From contig NC_056035.1 of NCBI RefSeq assembly GCF_004379255.2, positions 23,436,502 to 23,500,501 on the forward strand: a DNA stretch of 64,000 nucleotides. The letters are read 5' to 3'. Positions within the stretch are counted from its first letter, which is position 1, and every line of letters starts with the position of its first letter. Source of the DNA: Salvia splendens (taxonomy: Eukaryota; Streptophyta; Magnoliopsida; Lamiales; Lamiaceae). The notes under the pieces were generated by a model. It made no database searches, was not told the DNA's origin, and saw nothing but the letters and a program-made list of their open reading frames with translations. The position numbers were made by a program, and so were the translations under genes. Below, piece by piece: positions 22,479 to 33,894 of the stretch.

Positions 22479-25400
22479 AGTAAGCAAATTTCGTGACGAA
22501 TTTTTTGTTAAGGAGGGTAGAATGTAATACCCGCCCCTTTATTACCCTCTTTCGTTATGTTTAATGTCGAACTAGAGTTTTGTCGCTCCCTTACATCGTT
22601 GTTTTTAAATGGAACTTGGTACCATGTTTGTCGATGCTTAGTATTGTTAGTTCGCAAACAAAAGTTAAAGTGATAATCGAACTAATGTATGTTATGAAAT
22701 ATTTGAACGTTGTACAAGGATATGAAGTCATTCTCCCCGAACTAAAATGTTCCTCACCGCGGCCCTACCCGTTCAGCCCGTCGGGCCCGGGGCAGTGAGC
22801 CCATGTCGTGGATAGTAGTATGACAGCCAATTATTATTCCACCTGCAAGATAAAAACAAGTATTAATTACAAAAGAACAAGAGGAATTAAAGAAGCTTAT
22901 TAGAGGAAAGGAGACAACCCCTCTTTAGCTATGGAGGACCCAAAAAACTCAGCAAGAAGGGCAAGTCAAACCCTGCAAATCCTCCACCCTTATGGCAGCA
23001 CCTTAAACCTACTTTGTACCAGCCACCAAATGGCCATATGAGGACAAGATGAAGCTAACAACCAAGTACCTAGCACCACCAAATAACACCAAAGTAATTT
23101 AAGTTAAAGTGTTGCAAAGTGAATCAAACAGAAGGATATGCTACGAACGAAAACAAAACTGCAGCAACAGCCATTTAATTTCCCCAAAGTACACCAAGGC
23201 TTGCCTATAAAAAAAACCCTTCATACTCATCGGAATTTCCCCCTCCCACATACTTTAATTTTCCCAGCCACATTGCAAGTTTTGGGGGTGTAGAGAGTTG
23301 AGTGAGTAATTCCCAGCAAAGAGTTCTTACAACAAGGGCAGCCCCTACTCTCCATAGGTAACACTATTCCTCATTTCTCACAAGTACTTTATGCTCAAAC
23401 CCAAACTCACCTTTTTCCTAATATATCAAAAAGGAATCAGAGGAACAAGTGGGCAAGCTGTGAATCTAGGGGCAGGGGAAAAGAATCAGTAGCTACTTCA
23501 AGAGGTAATACACCTCCATCCTCATCCCAATTAAAATATCATCATGTAGAAGCACTAGAACTAGAAGCAATAAGCTACTGCATTTACATCAAGATCAGTA
23601 ACTTAAGTAGTACTCACAACATAGAAACCCTCATGTTATCACAAGCTTCCTTCAAGTATTGTTAAACCCTCACAGCCAGCAAAATAAATTCACAACTTTA
23701 AGCCTAAGATTTCAATTTTTGCTAAATCTGCCTTTTGTCCAACTTCTCTAATGAACTAAGAAATCACCAAATAGTTGCGATAACAATTTAATTTTAGAAT
23801 AGGAAATCGGGGTAAAGGACTCATCTTCATCCGATCGAGGAGTGGGGCTGTATCAGTAAGACCAGTGACGGCAGCTGACCACACCGTCTCAGCCGGACCG
23901 CCCGCGAAGCAGCGGCAAGTCGAGGAGCCACGGCGGTGGTGCTGATCGTTGGTGGCGGCGACACCGGCCCTGGTCTGTGAAACGGAACGAGCTGAGTCTG
24001 CCTCAGCCGGAGACATCCCAACGGCGCTGATTCGCTGTGAAGAGACGGACGGCGATGCGACGGAAAACACATAACTCCTCAGTGGTTTCAACGGAGAGAA
24101 AGATAGCTCGAAAACGTGATGCCGAGGAGAAACGCCGGTGGCGCTTTGTCGTTGACCGGAGTGATGCGCTGACGCAGGGGAGAAGAGGAGTGACAAATTT
24201 TCGATTTGGAGATTATTAATTTAGGGTTTTTAATTTGGGGAAGAAGAGAGAGTTTTAGGAGTATAGCCGATGGAGGAGGGGAGTATATTTGGACTTTTTG
24301 GCCACCTCCACATTTTGAGAAGTTTGGGTCATGTGTTTTGGGCTGCCTAAATTAAATTGCGGACCACCTTAATTAAATGGTTTAGGGCTAGTGGAAATAG
24401 TTTTTAGTTGGGCTGCTCAAATAAATGGATAAATCTCAAGTCTTTGGACTAGAATAATAAATAAATGGACTAGTTGCTTTTAAACGATGTGCTCGTCAAA
24501 GTTTAACGGATTATTCCATAAACCTCCACAGTAAATTAAATCTCTCGATTGAATTAATATTTAAGGATCCTAGAACTTTTTCTAGGAAAATAAGAAAAAG
24601 AATAAAATGATCATGCACTAAGGATGCATTCACATTAAGTTTATTTGGCTTCTTAAGTCTAATTAAGTATTATTTTTTATTTCTAAAGGGGCGTCTTCGC
24701 ACGTCATTTAAGACCAAATCAAGGAAACTTTTCGACCAAGGAAATAGCTTTTGAGGTGGCCATTCTTTTCAAAACGTGATTTTAGTATGAATATGTCAAT
24801 CTTTTTTAAACATATTTGTCATGCCATGTTTTGCTTTTACGATTACCTATCTGCTTGGCTATGCCAATTATGTTAAATCGAATTCGGGTCCTAGTAGGAA
24901 CGAAAACCCTACTTGGACTAGTGTACACATATGGGGATCGTGAGCTAGCCTTCGAGTTGGCCGATCCAGTGACCGTCGTGGAATGTGGCCACATTCCCGG
25001 TTCACATACGTTCATATATGGTATCTATGTTTATGTAATTGCGCAATCAATTTTACGAAATTAAAGGAAATTTTAGTGACTCGGGCTAGGCGTGCACAAC
25101 AGTTCCGAACCGCCGGTTCCGGTTCATGAACCAGAACTGGCGGTTCACGGTTCAAGATATGCATGAACCGGAACCGGCCCGCCAAGGTTCCCGGCGGTTC
25201 CGGTTCCGGTTCCAGTTCAAAAAACCGGTGGTTTACGCGGCGGTTCAAAACCGCCGGTTTTCGGCCTGAACCGCAGGTTCTGGGCCGGTTCGGCGGTTCG
25301 TCGGTTCATCCAATTTATTTTATTTTTATTTTTTGCATTTTTCAATTATTCAATTTAAATTAAATTACATTTCACTTTTCAAAGTTGTACGACTCCAATA

Positions 25401-26129
25401 ATCAGCGGTTATTATAGCTAGCGTCAGAAGCAATTCTCTCTCTAGCTCAGTCTTCAATCGAAAATTCTGGGTTAGTATTTGCAAATTCTCTCGAATTTAT
25501 GTATACATATTGAAGCTAAACTAACTAAGTATATATGAACACGCAAATATATAAATTCTCACATTTTTTTAGTGTTCCTTGCTTTGTGTAATTGTGTCGA
25601 TTGATTTTACTGTAAACATTTCTTCGTTTATTCGCTTTATTTAAGTCGATTCATTTTACTGTAAACATTTCTAATTTAACTACTGTAGCTTCAGCACCTT
25701 TCAATAGTTCGATTGAATTTTTTTTTGCATTATTTTTATTTGTTTATGTATGAAATGTGCGTAAATAAAATTCAAAAAAATACGATTAAAGTTGTAATTT
25801 TATTAAAATTGCACGTTTACAACGATTACAAATCGAAAAAACCTTAAGGTCTTGAAGTCTTAAAAAAAATTTAAATACAAACAAGACTATTAGTCAACAA
25901 CGAAGCTAATTAAAAATGACAAAAACGACGTAGAAGTTCTTATAAAAAACTTATAAGTATATATACTCTTAATCGGCGAAGGAGATCTTTCTACATAACT
26001 AAATTAAGGACACCTTTAGCAATTCAACTTTAAATATTGAGTTTAGTTTAACAATCAACAATTATAGTAGAATTGTCAAAAGTTTCCCGAATTTAGCCGT
26101 ATAGATAAATCTACTTCATCGACTTGAGT

Positions 26130-26165
26130 ATATGCAAATACAATTATGTAATTGTATTTGCATAT
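26130..26165. repeat. Perfect 17-bp-arm hairpin downstream of the hAT transposase
   Basis: ATATGCAAATACAATTA is followed after two bases by its exact reverse complement. It lies about 190 bp past the transposase stop codon. A second hairpin (CTACGT at 26252-26257 with ACGTAG at 26295-26300, enclosing AATGC..GCATT) lies between them. A role in transcript 3' end formation is possible but unproven. Confidence 0.6.
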
Positions 26166-26353
26166 TTTTGAAGTAGGAACAAATGGAAAAAAAAGAAATA
26201 AAGGAAAAAGGACTTGAGCTCAACTTAAATTTAAAATTTATGTTGAGATGCCTACGTATCCCCAATGCTCATTTGCATTAGGGAATCAAAGCCCACGTAG
26301 TTCTCTTACCTTAATTTCCTATTTGGCTTGGCCGGCGGCGGTTGACGGTTGGC

Positions 26354-28909
26354 CTACGATTCATCCCCGGTGAATTCATCTTGTGATCCTTCCTGACGAT
26401 CATCCCAATCATTTTCTTGTTCTCGGACGTCAGCTTTGGCCCAATCGTCAAGTAACATCACGGCTTCCATATTTTTCGCCTAGAGCTTACTTCTTGATTC
26501 ATCCAACACACGCGAGCCAACACTAAAAGCGGACTCGACGGCGACAGTGGAAGCCGGAACAGAAAAAATCTCCTTGGCCATTGACGCAAGGATGGGAAAA
26601 TCATTCTCGTGGGTTCCCCACCAATCGAGGACGTCGATTTAGGCGGGAAGAGTAGGACCTTCATCACCAAAGGAAAAGTGTGAATCAAAATATAAATCTA
26701 GTTCACTTACCATACCTGAGGACCTTCCGCCGGTGCTGTAGCTGTATAGTTTACTAGTTGGGATTGCACGTCGAGGTCATCATAATCGGTTTGAAATGCA
26801 AAGCCATAGTTATGTTGTGGAGGAGGGGGGGTCTTCTGACTTGGTCGGTGTTGTTATACTTGGTTTCATATTCGGTGTAGAGAGTGCGCAAGTTAAACTC
26901 GAAGGTTTGTTGGATAATGGACCGGTACGGGAGGGTTATTTGAAAGGTTTCTGAGAGGTCTACACCAAATTCGTCACCGGTATCAGATTGGATTGCTAGA
27001 AGGGGCCAAGATCAATTGAACTCAAATTGTTATAATAAAAATCTAAAATCGTAGAGGTACCGGCTAAGTTCCATTTTGGATCCAATACCTTTGCAATAAA
27101 AAACACGGTTGGAATCTCATTAAAATACTTAAGCCATTTTTCAATCATATAATATAAAACACACATTAATTCAGGTGAAGTGGAAGCATTTTTCATTGCA
27201 GTTTCATTGCAGTGAAGAGGAATCTCACTGATATGTACATGCAATGCTCTAAAACACGAACAACAGTGCAATAACAAACACCAGACAATTCAACAGTAGC
27301 ATTTTTAAAATATTTAAACAATTTAAATAAAGCAACACTATGTTTCCAACAACTATGCGAAAGATATAAATCATGAATGGAATAGGTTCTAAAAAAATCA
27401 CATAAAAAATCTTTATGTGTCAAAGTAGAATTCAGACAATCATATGTCGAATTCCATCTATGAGACACATCCATAATAAAGTTCGTATATCTAACATTCT
27501 TTTGATGGCAATATTTCTTCCATGCTTTGTCAACAACTGGCTTTTGATGGATTAATCTAACTGCAGTACTAATAGGAGAAACATACTTTTGCCATAATTC
27601 AAGCGCATCTTGTACACATAAATTTAAAATATGACAAATGCATCTTTGATGAAAATACTTACCTCCAATTACCGGAGCACAAGCCGTAATCAAATCGCCA
27701 ATACTTGTGGTGTCAGCAGTTGCATTATCAAAACCAATAGAAAATATCTTGTTGCATAATTGAAACTCATTCAAAACTTGTATAATCAAAGAAGCAATTT
27801 CGGGTGCAGTGTGTGGAGTTTCAAATTCTCTAAAACCTATTAAACGCTTGTTTAAAGTCCAACTATTGTCTACAAAGTGAACCGTAATGCCCATGTATGA
27901 ATGGCGGTTAAAACAATCAGTCCACACATCTGAGCAAATGTTTACTTTGTGGCCCAAGTTAACTAAATAACGTAATAATTCCACCTTTTTCTCTAAACAT
28001 TGCCTAACGGTAGATCGTTGAACAATCATTCTACCTATTCTTTTGATTGCTACGTTTAAACCACTTTGCATAGTAACCTCAAATTTTTTGTCATCATAAA
28101 CGTTAAAAGGAAAATGCTTCATTGCCGCCCATCTAGTCATAACATTAGAAAAAAAAATTTGATCATATTTAAACAAAGGCATACCTGACGAACTCGAGCC
28201 ATCAGGTTGGAAGTTTAGTTGGGTTTGGGTAGAGGTAGTGCCGCATTCTATAGGATGCTTTGTCACCAAATGGCGACGGAAGGTGCCATATCCTCCACCA
28301 CTCGCAAATTTGCACACTTTATCGCAATAGTTGCAATACGCATGAAACGCCGATGTTTCTTCTTGAGAGTTCGGATCATGAGGACTTGGAATCACCACCG
28401 GGACCTTCTTGTAGTGTTTGACAAAAATATCAGATTTCAAAGCTTTTGTCGTGTTAGTGGGTGGAGGGGGAGGATCTCCTCATTTCCGCCGGTGCTAGAC
28501 GGAATACGAGAATGAGATCTATCATCGTTGTTGTCCGAGTCCGACGATATAGACACGTCGTACTCATCATTTTGATGGGAACCACCGCCCCCGCCCCCAA
28601 CTTGATGCATTTAGAGAGTAGCATGGTCATCCTATGATCTTCTTCTATCTATAAATATAATATAAGTTGAAGTTTAATTAGAAACACAAAAAAAATTAAA
28701 AAACTCAATCTTATGAAATTATGAAATATGAATTGTAAAAACAATTTTTCATTACTTATTTGCATGCGTTCAGCCTGTACTCAAGTAACCTCTTCCATAA
28801 TTTCTCGACGACTAGGTTGCCTTGATTTTGAGGGACGACTAGTACTTTGATCTTGGGCAATTCCCTTGCCCCGATCACCCCGTCCCGGTCCACCACGAGA
28901 AGAAGACAT
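26354..28909 (-). pseudogene. hAT transposase with BED zinc finger and C-terminal dimerisation domain, broken
   Basis: RICESLEEPER-like cut-and-paste transposase. A putative first exon (from 28909) encodes a Gly/Arg-rich start (MSSSRGGPGRGDRGKG). After an intron, the main part starts near 28610 with an Asp/Ser-rich segment, then a BED finger (CNYCDKVCKF..HLVTKH), a catalytic core with CSDVWTD, SIGFDNATAD, RCICHILNL and HRWNSTYD, a DUF4413-like stretch (KVLDPKWNL) and the dimerisation domain (LDWWGTHENDFP, VESAFSVGSRVLDES). Damage: frameshift near 28485, frameshift near 27235 and a TAG at 26480-26482. Not functional. Confidence 0.88.
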
Positions 28910-30083
28910 AGTGATAAATGAAAGTAGTACGGATGAAATATGTATGTAGTATGGAATAAGTGGTAAATTGCGAGCACAACAACAAATATAGTATGTAGAA
29001 ACTAGTAAACAACTTGAGCAATTAGAGAGAATGAGGAGAGAATAGAGAAATGGAGATTGAGAGAAGAAAATCCTTGTTAACACAAGAATGGGGTGAGTAG
29101 AAATGAGGGGGGAGTGAGGTATTTATAAGAATAAAATTGGAAGAAATAAAAAAAAATTCAAATTTTAAATTCGGTATGAACCGGCGGTTTACCGGCTGAA
29201 CCGGCTGTTCAACCCCAAACCGGCGGTTTGAAGATGAAAACCGCCGGCTTCTGACCAAAAACTGGCGGTTTCTGACCATTTTTCAGGCCTACGACCTGCA
29301 CCCCTATGCCTGCCACCTGAAAAGCCACCGGAACCGGCGTAAACCGATGGTTCAAACCGGCAGTTTCTGACGAAAACCGCTGGTTTTCGCCGGTTTTCTG
29401 CAAACCTCGCCTGCACCCCTACGACCCTAGCCCGGAATGCGCCATTGGAACCATTAAACAAGCGGTTCAAACCGGCGAACCGCCGGTTCACGGTTCAAAT
29501 ATCTCTCGACCCTGAACTGGCCTGCCCGAACCGCAAACTCACCGGATGATTCAAACCGCCGGTTCCAGTTCCGGTTCATGAACCGGCGGGCCCGAATCGG
29601 CGGTTAACCGCTGAGCCGGTTCGGTTTGTGCACGCCTAACTTAGGCCTTTTGAATAAATCCCCGTGTTCACTCAACTGTGGCTGGCAAATTTAAATGAAA
29701 CTTACGTTTTCGGCACTATACTCACTGAGTGTATTAAGTACTCAGCCTTGCATGCTTCTTTTCTAACGTGTAGGTTGAACGTGATCGAGGAGGCGAAGGT
29801 GTTGGGAAATGGTATTAATAAGTAGCAATAGGTAGCCCAAAGTAGTGTCTCTTCACACATGCTACTTTGTCTTGGTCTCTTCCGCTGCATTAGAACTTTG
29901 TACTAGGAGTTTATGAACCCAGTAAACGTACTCTGACTTTATTTCGACCTTGTACCACTTTCGCCTTCGAAAGTAATGTTCTGAACTTGACCTATCATCT
30001 ATGTTTACTTTTTATTTTTAAATTGTGTGTAGGTACGATTTAGCTGCGCTCACTATCACTAGAGAGTTGTGGTCGTGACAGTG

Positions 30084-30095
30084 TGGTATCAGAGC
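30084..30095 (+). promoter_or_regulatory. Primer-binding site of array region C
   Basis: TGGTATCAGAGC three bases after LTR2 ends. It shows that LTR2 acts as the 5' LTR of a separate downstream internal region. Confidence 0.9.
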
Positions 30096-30787
30096 ACCGT
30101 TCTTTCGCTCTGGACCCAAGAACTTTCTTTGAAGCCTTAGTCTAGGATAACAGAACTAGACTAGAATATGACTAAAGAGTTAAACTTAAAGGAGCTCAAC
30201 ACCTCGACTCGTCACGTTCAACTGCAACAAAGGAGGTAAAATACCTATGTTACTGGAAATGTTAAGAAAATTTTTGCCATGCAAGTTTCTTTAAAAAAAT
30301 GTTTTATTGACCTATATGAGAAAGAAAATGTATGTTATGAATCTTTATGAGTTGAAATGTGATACTACGTGTTATATGTTGAATATGATCAAATATGCGA
30401 TCTTGGAATGTGTTCTTGGAAATATTAATGACTAGCATCCGGGACTATGTATAAAAACCTAGAGAGCCTAAGAGAGTATATTAGGCTGTTATGCTTTGAA
30501 CAAGTAGTTGTAGAATGACAACTCATTTACTGTTTTCTAAAATGATGAGATAAATGAGAACATGTCCATTCTATTCTTATGATTTCAATGAGAACGCGTC
30601 CATTCTATTCTTTTTGAGACACATATGTTACTGGAACCAAATGTTTACATGTTATAGCTTCCATATGAAAACCTCCTTATGATTCTTTGACGCGACGAAT
30701 TGTCCTATACCCTCCTTTTATGCTTACTATACTTTCCTTATATTCTCCTATTACGAGTTTTTAGAGGACCCTTGCCCTTTCCTGTAG
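30096..30787 (+). promoter_or_regulatory. Region C leader: conserved hairpin and possible leader intron
   Basis: TAGTCTAG (30138-30145) pairs with CTAGACTA (30156-30163) around a 10-nt loop, again 42 nt after the PBS; the loop sequence differs from that of A. A CTCAAC..TTCAAC motif (about 30194-30211) leads to AGGAGGTAAA, with a donor-like GT at 30236-30237. A pyrimidine tract ending CCTGTAG (30787) directly precedes the ORF0 ATG. A 24-nt sequence near 30551 is repeated imperfectly near 30588. Confidence 0.55.
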
Positions 30788-31390
30788 ATGGCACGCCAAC
30801 GTTATATTCACCATAAGCCACTCCGCGCTGGTGCAGAGTTTGTTGCCCATTATGAGACATGGGGACACACTAGCAGAGTTTGTTGCCATGGGGACACACT
30901 AGCAGAGTTTGTTGCCCATTATGAGAAGTTGTGGGATGAGGCCAACCGGTATGGAGTGAAGGCCTACGAGGGCAGTCGGGCTCATTGATTTGTTCCCGGA
31001 GGAGTGGCGGGGTTGGATCACAGCCACCGCCAAGTTGCACATTTCGCCTCAGCCCCTCACTTATGAGCTAGTGGGGAACTTGCCCGATTTTCTGAGTGCT
31101 GTCTCAGCGGGGTGTTTCCACTTACGAAATGGGCCCCCACCAGACACGTAGGCACCCGGAAGTGAGACATTTCGCAATTTACCACCGTTGGCCCCCATGC
31201 AGGGTGCAGAAGGGATTTTCGAGGAGGGACAATCGTCCCGAGCTCCCGCACGCAAGAGGAGCCGAGTGGAGAGGAAGAGCACTTCAGACTCGAATGATGA
31301 GAAGCCCGATCTTATGGGGAGTGGCACGGGAGACAGGGATGATGACGAGGACCCGGAGGTGGAGGGGCAAGCAAATTTCGGGACGAAATA
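30788..31390 (+). pseudogene. ORF0 of array region C, the only coding remnant left there
   Basis: Related to the extra ORF of element A. It starts MARQRYIHHKPLR at an ATG directly after TGTAG and contains FVAHYEKLWDEA, GVKAYEG, LIDLFPEEWRGWITATAKL and LVGNLPDFLSAV, a basic patch RKRSRVERKS and an acidic tail DRDDDEDPEVEG. A duplicated segment (about 30836-30925, GCAGAGTTTGTTGC three times) distorts the N-terminal part. A frameshift near 30975 and a stop near 31150 follow. gag and pol are absent: the acidic tail runs straight into the AAATTTCGGGACGAAAT motif and PPT before LTR3. Confidence 0.55.
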
Positions 31391-32364
31391 TTTGTTAAGG
31401 AGTGTAGAATGTAATACCCGCCCCTTTATTACCCTCTTTCGTTATGTTTAATGTCGAACTAGAGTTTGGTCGCTCCCTTACGTCGTTCCTTTTAAATGGA
31501 ACTTGGTACCCTGTTTGTCGATGCTTAGTATTGTTAGGTCGCTAAACAGAAGTTAAAGTGATAATCTAACTAATGTATGTTATGATATATGTGAACATTG
31601 TACAAGGATATGAAGTCATTCTCCCCGAACTAAAATGTTCGTATACATCTCGAATAATACAATTAATCTAAATGGAATACAATACTATTACAAAAAAGGT
31701 TCAAGAATGAGCCAAGGAGGCTAAGAAACTAAAAGCTTCTATTAGCTATACTTTGGGCCTCTTTTTCCCGAGCCCAAAGCACATCCTCACCGCGGCCCTA
31801 CCCGATCAGCCCGTCGGGCCCGGGACAGTGAGCCCATGTCGTGGATTGCAGTATGACAGCCAAATTGTTGTTCCACCTGCAAGATAAAAACAAGCATTAA
31901 TTACAAAAGTACAAGAGGAATTAAAGAAGCTTATTAGAGGAATGGAGACAACCCTTCTTTAGCTATGGAGGACCCAAAAAACTCACCAAGATGGGCAAGT
32001 CAAACCCTGCAAATCCTCCACCCTTATGGTAGCACCTGAAACCTACTATATACCAGCCACCAAATGGCCATATGAGGACAAGATGAAGCTAACAACCAAG
32101 TACCTAGCACCACTAAATAACACCAAAATAATTTAAGTTAAAGTGTTGCAAAGTGAATCAAACACAAGGATATGCTGCGAACGAAAACAAAACTGCAGCA
32201 ACAACCATTTAATTCCCCCAAAGTACACCAAGGCTTGCCTATAAAAAAAACCCTTCATACTCATCGGAATTTCCCCCTCCCACATACTTTGATTTTCCCA
32301 GCAACATTGCAAGTTTTGGGGGTGTATAGAGTTGAGTGAGTAATTCCCAGCAAAGAGTTCTTTC

Positions 32365-33808
32365 TGAGGGGGTTGGCCGCAGAAGCGTGGGTTCTGATCT
32401 ATTTAGCAGATTATTTAGACAAATTCTATTCGCGTAATTCTCACATGTATCATGCTCATAACTTGAATTTAATCATACTTTAGCGCAATTAACCCCTAAA
32501 ATATGTTTACTACGGAGTAAGCCAATTTACCTCGTTAATTCACTGAAGAATCGAACATAGCTCGCGTCTTCTCCACGTGAAGATCTTGAGTACTAAGCCA
32601 CGGATCATCTGACTGGTTCCCGTACTGTAATCTGATATCAGTGTAGGCTGATCTCACCAGAGTACTTGGACTTAAATAAAGAAGAAGGAATCTGCTCACG
32701 GAGAAGAGCAAAAATTGTTCCTCTGCTTGAAGGAGAGGGGGACGAAAATTTTCTAAAATAAATCTTGTATTTTCTGTCTCCTTTATTCTCCTATTTATAT
32801 TAAGTCACATATTGGGCCCAGTCAGGGATCTATGGAAGAATTTGGATATGGCCTCCCCCAATTAGCTTTTTACTAATTAAATTGAACACACAATTTAATA
32901 TAAGCTAATATTAGAATATTACGAGCAGCCACTACAGAAGTAATATTGCACTGCCCATCCAATTCCGAAATTACAAGTATTCCGGGTTTCCATTTGTTTG
33001 TCATTCATTTCCCATGCTTATGATAGGAACATCCATTAATTAATTAATGTCTGCTATGGACTTAATTAATTAACATATTTTTAACTCTAAGACTGGACTT
33101 AGGAAGAAACGCTTATTTATTATTCATAGAATAATCAAAGTCCAACTAACTAGGTTCCGAATAATAAAACTTTGTTTCGAACTCCTCTTGTGGACTTTAT
33201 CAAACAAGACTCATCTCGCGAACGACTCAATATAATAGCAATCCTAGCACCGCTAGATATTAATCACCACTACCCAATATGCCAGGATTCTTGGGTTGCG
33301 AAAAAACCGCACCTTTTGGTAAGTCAAAGTAGTGCATAATCAATACTGTATGCTCAATGCTAACGTACAATGATTAAGAAATTAATTATCAAGACCTCAT
33401 CTTTCAGTAGATAGCATAAAGACTCGTCTTGCTGTTAGATCCAATTAAGTGCTATACCACACCAATGTCATCTTATTTCAGTAACGCTTGGAAATAAGCG
33501 GACTGATATTGCAACCTTTCACGATAGGTAGTCTAGGCCTATCTAGGTTGTGAAATTCTTATTTTTCTTTGCTTAGAACTGACCGTGTTACCTTAAAGTG
33601 GAAGACGCCCACAACCGGTCTACTAAAACAAAGACTTAGACTTTGTTACATTGCTTATACATTTAAATATGCAATAAACATCCATTAAATTTAAAACATA
33701 ACAACATTATGACAAAAATAATATGTTTCATTCCTTTGGAAAATAACATATAGAGTTTTACAGTATTCAATCACTCGAAAGGTGATTTCTAATATACAAA
33801 CTCTAACA
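32365..33808 (-). mobile_element. Copia 3' LTR
   Basis: 1,444 bp; pairs with 38710-40744 once the MITE in that copy is removed (about 1,463 bp). The matching halves include the CCCATTAATTAATTAATGTC-like and TCGAAAGGTGATTTC segments. A number of base differences between the two copies are visible by eye, so the insertion is not recent. Confidence 0.8.
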
Positions 33809-33894
33809 ATCTCCCACTTATACTCAAAACAGCTTTCGAGTATACAAAATATAGGGGCACACGTCTAATTCTCCCACTTATACTGAAAGCGAGT

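Larger units (their letters stand above)
25087..29638 (-). mobile_element. hAT DNA transposon, 4.55 kb, inserted in LTR2
   Basis: The terminal inverted repeats are TAGGCGTGCACAA. The 8-bp target duplications ACTCGGGC (25079-25086) and ACTTAGGC (29639-29646) differ at two bases, suggesting an old insertion. LTR3 has the uninterrupted site (ACTCGGGCCTTCTGAAT, near 42505). Both ends carry dense subterminal repeats around AACCGGCGGTT and GGTTCCGGTTC (about 25100-25310 and 29170-29630), the likely transposase-binding region. The transposase gene on the minus strand is broken. The stretch 25320-26340 beyond the gene is AT-rich and non-coding apart from two hairpins. Confidence 0.9.
22523..30080 (+). 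mobile_element. LTR2 of the array, interrupted by a hAT transposon
   Basis: Begins TGTAATACCC right after the purine tract GGAGGGTAGAA of region B and ends GGTCGTGACA before the PBS of region C. It therefore serves as 3' LTR of B and 5' LTR of C. Without the hAT insertion it is about 3 kb. It contains a GC-rich block (23870-24180), CGAATTCGGGTC at 24879, the AGTAGG/CCTACT stem-loop (24893-24913), GAGTGTATTAAGTACTC near 29727 and the TAG site at 29772-29773. Small ORFs in the GC-rich block are not genes. Confidence 0.8.

Noticed and set aside
28219..28515. Plus-strand ORF opposite the hAT transposase
   Set aside because: A shadow of the transposase coding strand; the minus strand has the BED finger and catalytic motifs.
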